A stretch of 36,349 bases of DNA, from the NCBI GenBank assembly GCA_049366695.1, contig JBMNCR010000112.1, positions 1 to 36,349 on the forward strand. The letters run 5' to 3'. Below the pieces are notes generated by a model. It saw only the letters and a program-made list of their open reading frames with translations. It did not search any database and had not been told where the DNA came from. The translations under genes were made by a program, and so were the position numbers. This DNA comes from JBMNCR01 sp049366695. Lineage in GTDB: Bacteria; Bacillota; Clostridia; Eubacteriales; Alkalibacteraceae. Positions 34,805-36,349 of the stretch are shown one piece after another (the first letter of the stretch is position 1; the number at the start of each line of letters is the position of its first letter).

Positions 34805-35207
34805 TTTTCAACCTCCTTGAGTTTGTTATTTAGTTGGTTAGTCTGGTAGTCTATTAGTATGTTATGATATGGTAATTCCTTTTGTATTAATATTAACCAT
34901 CGTTGAACCATCGTTAAACCCCTCTCACTGTGTCATCCAGAGGAGCTTGCGACGAAGGATCTGCTATCCTAGAGCAATGCTATAATAGTCTTTTGCCCCC
35001 AGACGTTTTTGGCAGGGTTAAGCTGTGGAGTCAAAAATTGTACAGAACAGTATATAGGAAATAAGATTCTTAACTTCGCTCTGAATGACATTTAAACTAT
35101 CGTTGAGGCTGCGGTCAAAACTTAGAAAAATGTTTTCTTTTCCAGCTTTCCAACTTTCCAACTTTTTTAGTTAGTCTGTTAGGGCATTCCATTTTCCCTC
35201 AAGCATA
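34805..35207 (-). other. Long spacer between T-box and proS
   Basis: These 403 bases are transcribed on read-through of the T-box. They contain a 160-bp inverted-repeat element (34931-35090), three copies of an ATCGTTGA/ATCGTTAA-like word around it, and a near-perfect direct repeat GTTAGTCTGkTAG (34837-34849 and 35171-35183) flanking everything. No gene is visible. The RBS of proS is at its end. Confidence 0.7.
34931..35090. repeat. 160-bp intergenic element with terminal inverted repeats
   Basis: The left end (34931-34962, TGTCATCCAGAGGAGC...) is an imperfect inverted match of the right end (35063-35090, ...TTCGCTCTGAATGACA). The TGTCATyCwGAGcG-type ends recur in non-coding repeat families of many bacteria. 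No coding capacity. It is also more GC-rich than its surroundings. Confidence 0.65.
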
Positions 35208-35396
35208 AAAAAAACCGTCCTTATATTATAAGGACGGATATAACTCCGCGGTACCACCTTTATTAGCTGCATAGCTCCACTTAATCAAGATAACGCATTG
35301 TCGCGGCTGTATTTTTACAGCAACTCAAAGGTGGGTTCAATAAAATTGCAATACAGATCTTTCAGCCTCTGATCTACTCTCTAAAAAGCTAATTAT
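35208..35396 (-). promoter_or_regulatory. T-box leader of proS, proline-specific
   Basis: On the minus strand the leader starts with a stem I (AGAGAG at 35377-35382). The specifier codon is probably CCC (35333-35335), in the typical context before ACCTTTGAG. The conserved T-box AAAGGTGGTACCGCGG spans 35246-35261. Its UGGU would pair with ACCA of an uncharged tRNA carrying discriminator A, as tRNA-Pro does. The terminator (35215-35237, CCGTCCTTATA / TATAAGGACGG) is followed by seven T residues. Uncharged tRNA-Pro should favour read-through into proS. Confidence 0.93.
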
Positions 35397-35438
35397 TATT
35401 TACTATTCCTTATCAAAGTTTTTATTTTACTTCTTATT

Positions 35439-35467
35439 ATTATATTTTAGCATAGTTTTTATGTCAA
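35439..35467 (-). promoter_or_regulatory. Consensus sigma-A promoter for the T-box transcript
   Basis: TTGACA (complement of 35462-35467), a 17-base spacer and TATAAT (complement of 35439-35444) exactly match consensus. Transcription should start near 35432, about 40-50 bases before stem I. Confidence 0.88.
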
Positions 35468-35518
35468 TTAATTTCAAAATATTATTAATCATATGTACTC
35501 TATATACATCTCATCTTT

Positions 35519-35701
35519 TTATTTTCTTTTTAACTTACTCTCACGAAATCTATCCCATATAATAATTATGGATAAGAATGAAATAGAAGAACAAACAAAA
35601 ACAAGTTGAAAAAAAGGTACTCCCATCTTAATCACATAAATATATCTTAATAGTAGTAGTGCAACAATCATTAACAGGTATTTAATAACTTTATTTTTCA
35701 T
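35519..35701 (-). CDS. Small two-helix membrane protein (paralogue B)
   Basis: This 60-residue protein has two hydrophobic segments (about 6-24 and 29-49) and a basic tail (RFRESKLKRK). AAGGAG lies 8-9 nt before the ATG. It aligns with the 58-residue protein at 29841-30017 end to end (ALLLLRYIYVIKMGVPFF here versus ALITLRLLYICITRKPF there) without gaps until the C-terminus. Function unknown. It is a single gene upstream of the proS promoter, with no clear terminator. Confidence 0.68.
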   Translation of the reverse strand: MKNKVIKYLLMIVALLLLRYIYVIKMGVPFFQLVFVCSSISFLSIIIIWDRFRESKLKRK

Positions 35702-36045
35702 TTTATATCTCCTTCATACAATAAAATTATAGCAAGTTCCAACGTACTATAGACTTATTTATTTTTATATGTTTAATCTAGTATAAAATTATTATCTCTT
35801 TATTTGTATCATTATATCTTTGTTTTTATTAGTTTATATTATTATCTTCATACTGTACAGTAAATTCTTTAATTATAACGTAATAATACTATCTTTAAAA
35901 CAAGATATTATCCAACAATGAATAACTATTCACTATTATGTATAATAATAATAAATGTACTTGTTTTTTTCCTATACACTATAACAATACAAAATAATAC
36001 TCAATTGCATTGGTAACAAATGTTATATTTTTTTTATTATTATTG
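35702..36045. other. Non-coding gap before the tRNA-Ser genes
   Basis: About 340 AT-rich bases. Nothing was recognised beyond the promoter of the tRNA cluster at its right end. Confidence 0.5.
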
Positions 36046-36074
36046 TTGACATAAAAAATATGTGATGGTATAAT
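36046..36074 (+). promoter_or_regulatory. Consensus promoter of the tRNA-Ser pair
   Basis: TTGACA (36046-36051), a 17-base spacer and TATAAT (36069-36074). The first tRNA begins 17 bases after the -10. Confidence 0.9.
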
Positions 36075-36090
36075 AAATTTTGTCTTATTC

Positions 36091-36179
36091 CGAGAGGTAC
36101 CGAAGTGGTCATAACGGGGCGGTCTTGAAAACCGTTAGGGTGAAAGCCCACGTGGGTTCGAATCCCACCTTCTCGGCCA
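36091..36179 (+). tRNA. tRNA-Ser (anticodon UGA)
   Basis: Class II tRNA with a long variable arm. Acceptor CGAGAGG (36091-36097) pairs with CTTCTCG (36169-36175) with one G-U. The anticodon loop reads CTTGAAA, anticodon TGA. The T loop is GGTTCGAATCC. The discriminator G and encoded CCA end at 36179. An apparent reading frame over this region is an artefact. Confidence 0.96.
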
Positions 36180-36218
36180 TTTTTTTTATTACAATTAAAT
36201 TATCAAATAAAATATTCA

Positions 36219-36309
36219 GGAGAAGTACTCAAGTGGCTGAAGAGGTGCCCCTGCTAAGGGTATAGGTCGTTTACGCGGCGCGAGGGTTCAAATCCCTCCT
36301 TCTCCGCCA
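36219..36309 (+). tRNA. tRNA-Ser (anticodon GCU)
   Basis: Class II tRNA. Acceptor GGAGAAG (36219-36225) pairs with CTTCTCC (36299-36305). The anticodon loop reads CTGCTAA, anticodon GCT. It has a long variable arm, discriminator G and an encoded CCA ending at 36309. It is 39 bases after the other tRNA-Ser and probably cotranscribed. Confidence 0.96.
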
Positions 36310-36315
36310 GTTAAT

Positions 36316-36348
36316 AAAATTATTCCATGACAATGGAATTATTTTTTT
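36316..36348 (+). terminator. Terminator of the tRNA-Ser pair
   Basis: ATTCCAT (36322-36328) pairs with ATGGAAT (36333-36339) across a GACA loop. A-T pairs extend the stem past one mismatch, and a T-run follows to the window end. Confidence 0.8.
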
Positions 36349-36349
36349 G

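Noticed and set aside
36080..36265. 61-codon open frame
   Set aside because: It runs through both tRNA-Ser genes and is an artefact of tRNA sequence.
1..36349. CRISPR array, prophage or intact insertion sequence
   Set aside because: No regularly spaced repeats, phage structural genes or intact transposase were seen in either strand.

Overview
This is AT-rich DNA with strong Shine-Dalgarno sites, many GTG and TTG starts, a T-box leader and intrinsic terminators. Together these point to a low-GC Clostridia-like member of the Bacillota. Most genes are ordinary chromosomal metabolism, and no genus can be named from sequence alone. No plasmid, intact phage, intact insertion sequence or CRISPR array is visible.

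Layout. Positions 1-1187 are mostly non-coding and hold one small membrane protein. An asparagine synthetase (asnB) and an acyltransferase-3 membrane protein follow on the + strand, convergent with a minus-strand block (4.2-9.2 kb). Reading that block in its transcription direction gives cdaA (c-di-AMP synthase), cdaR, a FAD-dependent dehydrogenase and ilvE. Next come a divergent EAL-HDOD signalling protein, a lipoprotein of unknown function and a broken matrixin-like metalloprotease. From 13.0 to 20.4 kb a minus-strand run encodes aroB-aroA-aroC-chorismate mutase, a previously overlooked 52-residue membrane protein, and pyruvate carboxylase. This is the trunk of aromatic amino acid synthesis followed by an anaplerotic enzyme.

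From 20.9 to 24.8 kb there is an orphan BMP-family lipoprotein and a tightly coupled pair: a glutamate-cysteine ligase and an unusual ATP-grasp ligase, which could make glutathione or a related thiol. xpt (purine salvage), a DUF421 membrane protein and an RsiV/PdaC-like protein follow, then tRNA-Arg(ACG). An ECF sigma factor and its zinc-finger anti-sigma factor overlap by ATGA. A predicted autoregulatory promoter precedes them, and a near-match lies upstream of the RsiV-like gene 1.1 kb away. Beyond that is a set of small or uncharacterised envelope proteins and a decayed N-terminal gene fragment (29.3-33.3 kb).

The right end has an archaeal-type prolyl-tRNA synthetase with a proline T-box. 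Its roughly 400-nt spacer carries a 160-bp inverted-repeat element. Beyond it are a second copy-like small membrane protein and two tRNA-Ser genes (UGA and GCU) with a consensus promoter.

The observations most worth following are the glutamate-cysteine ligase/permuted ATP-grasp pair, the two-site ECF regulon, the repeat element inside the proS leader, the two-lesion metalloprotease pseudogene, and the paralogous pair of ~60-residue membrane proteins.
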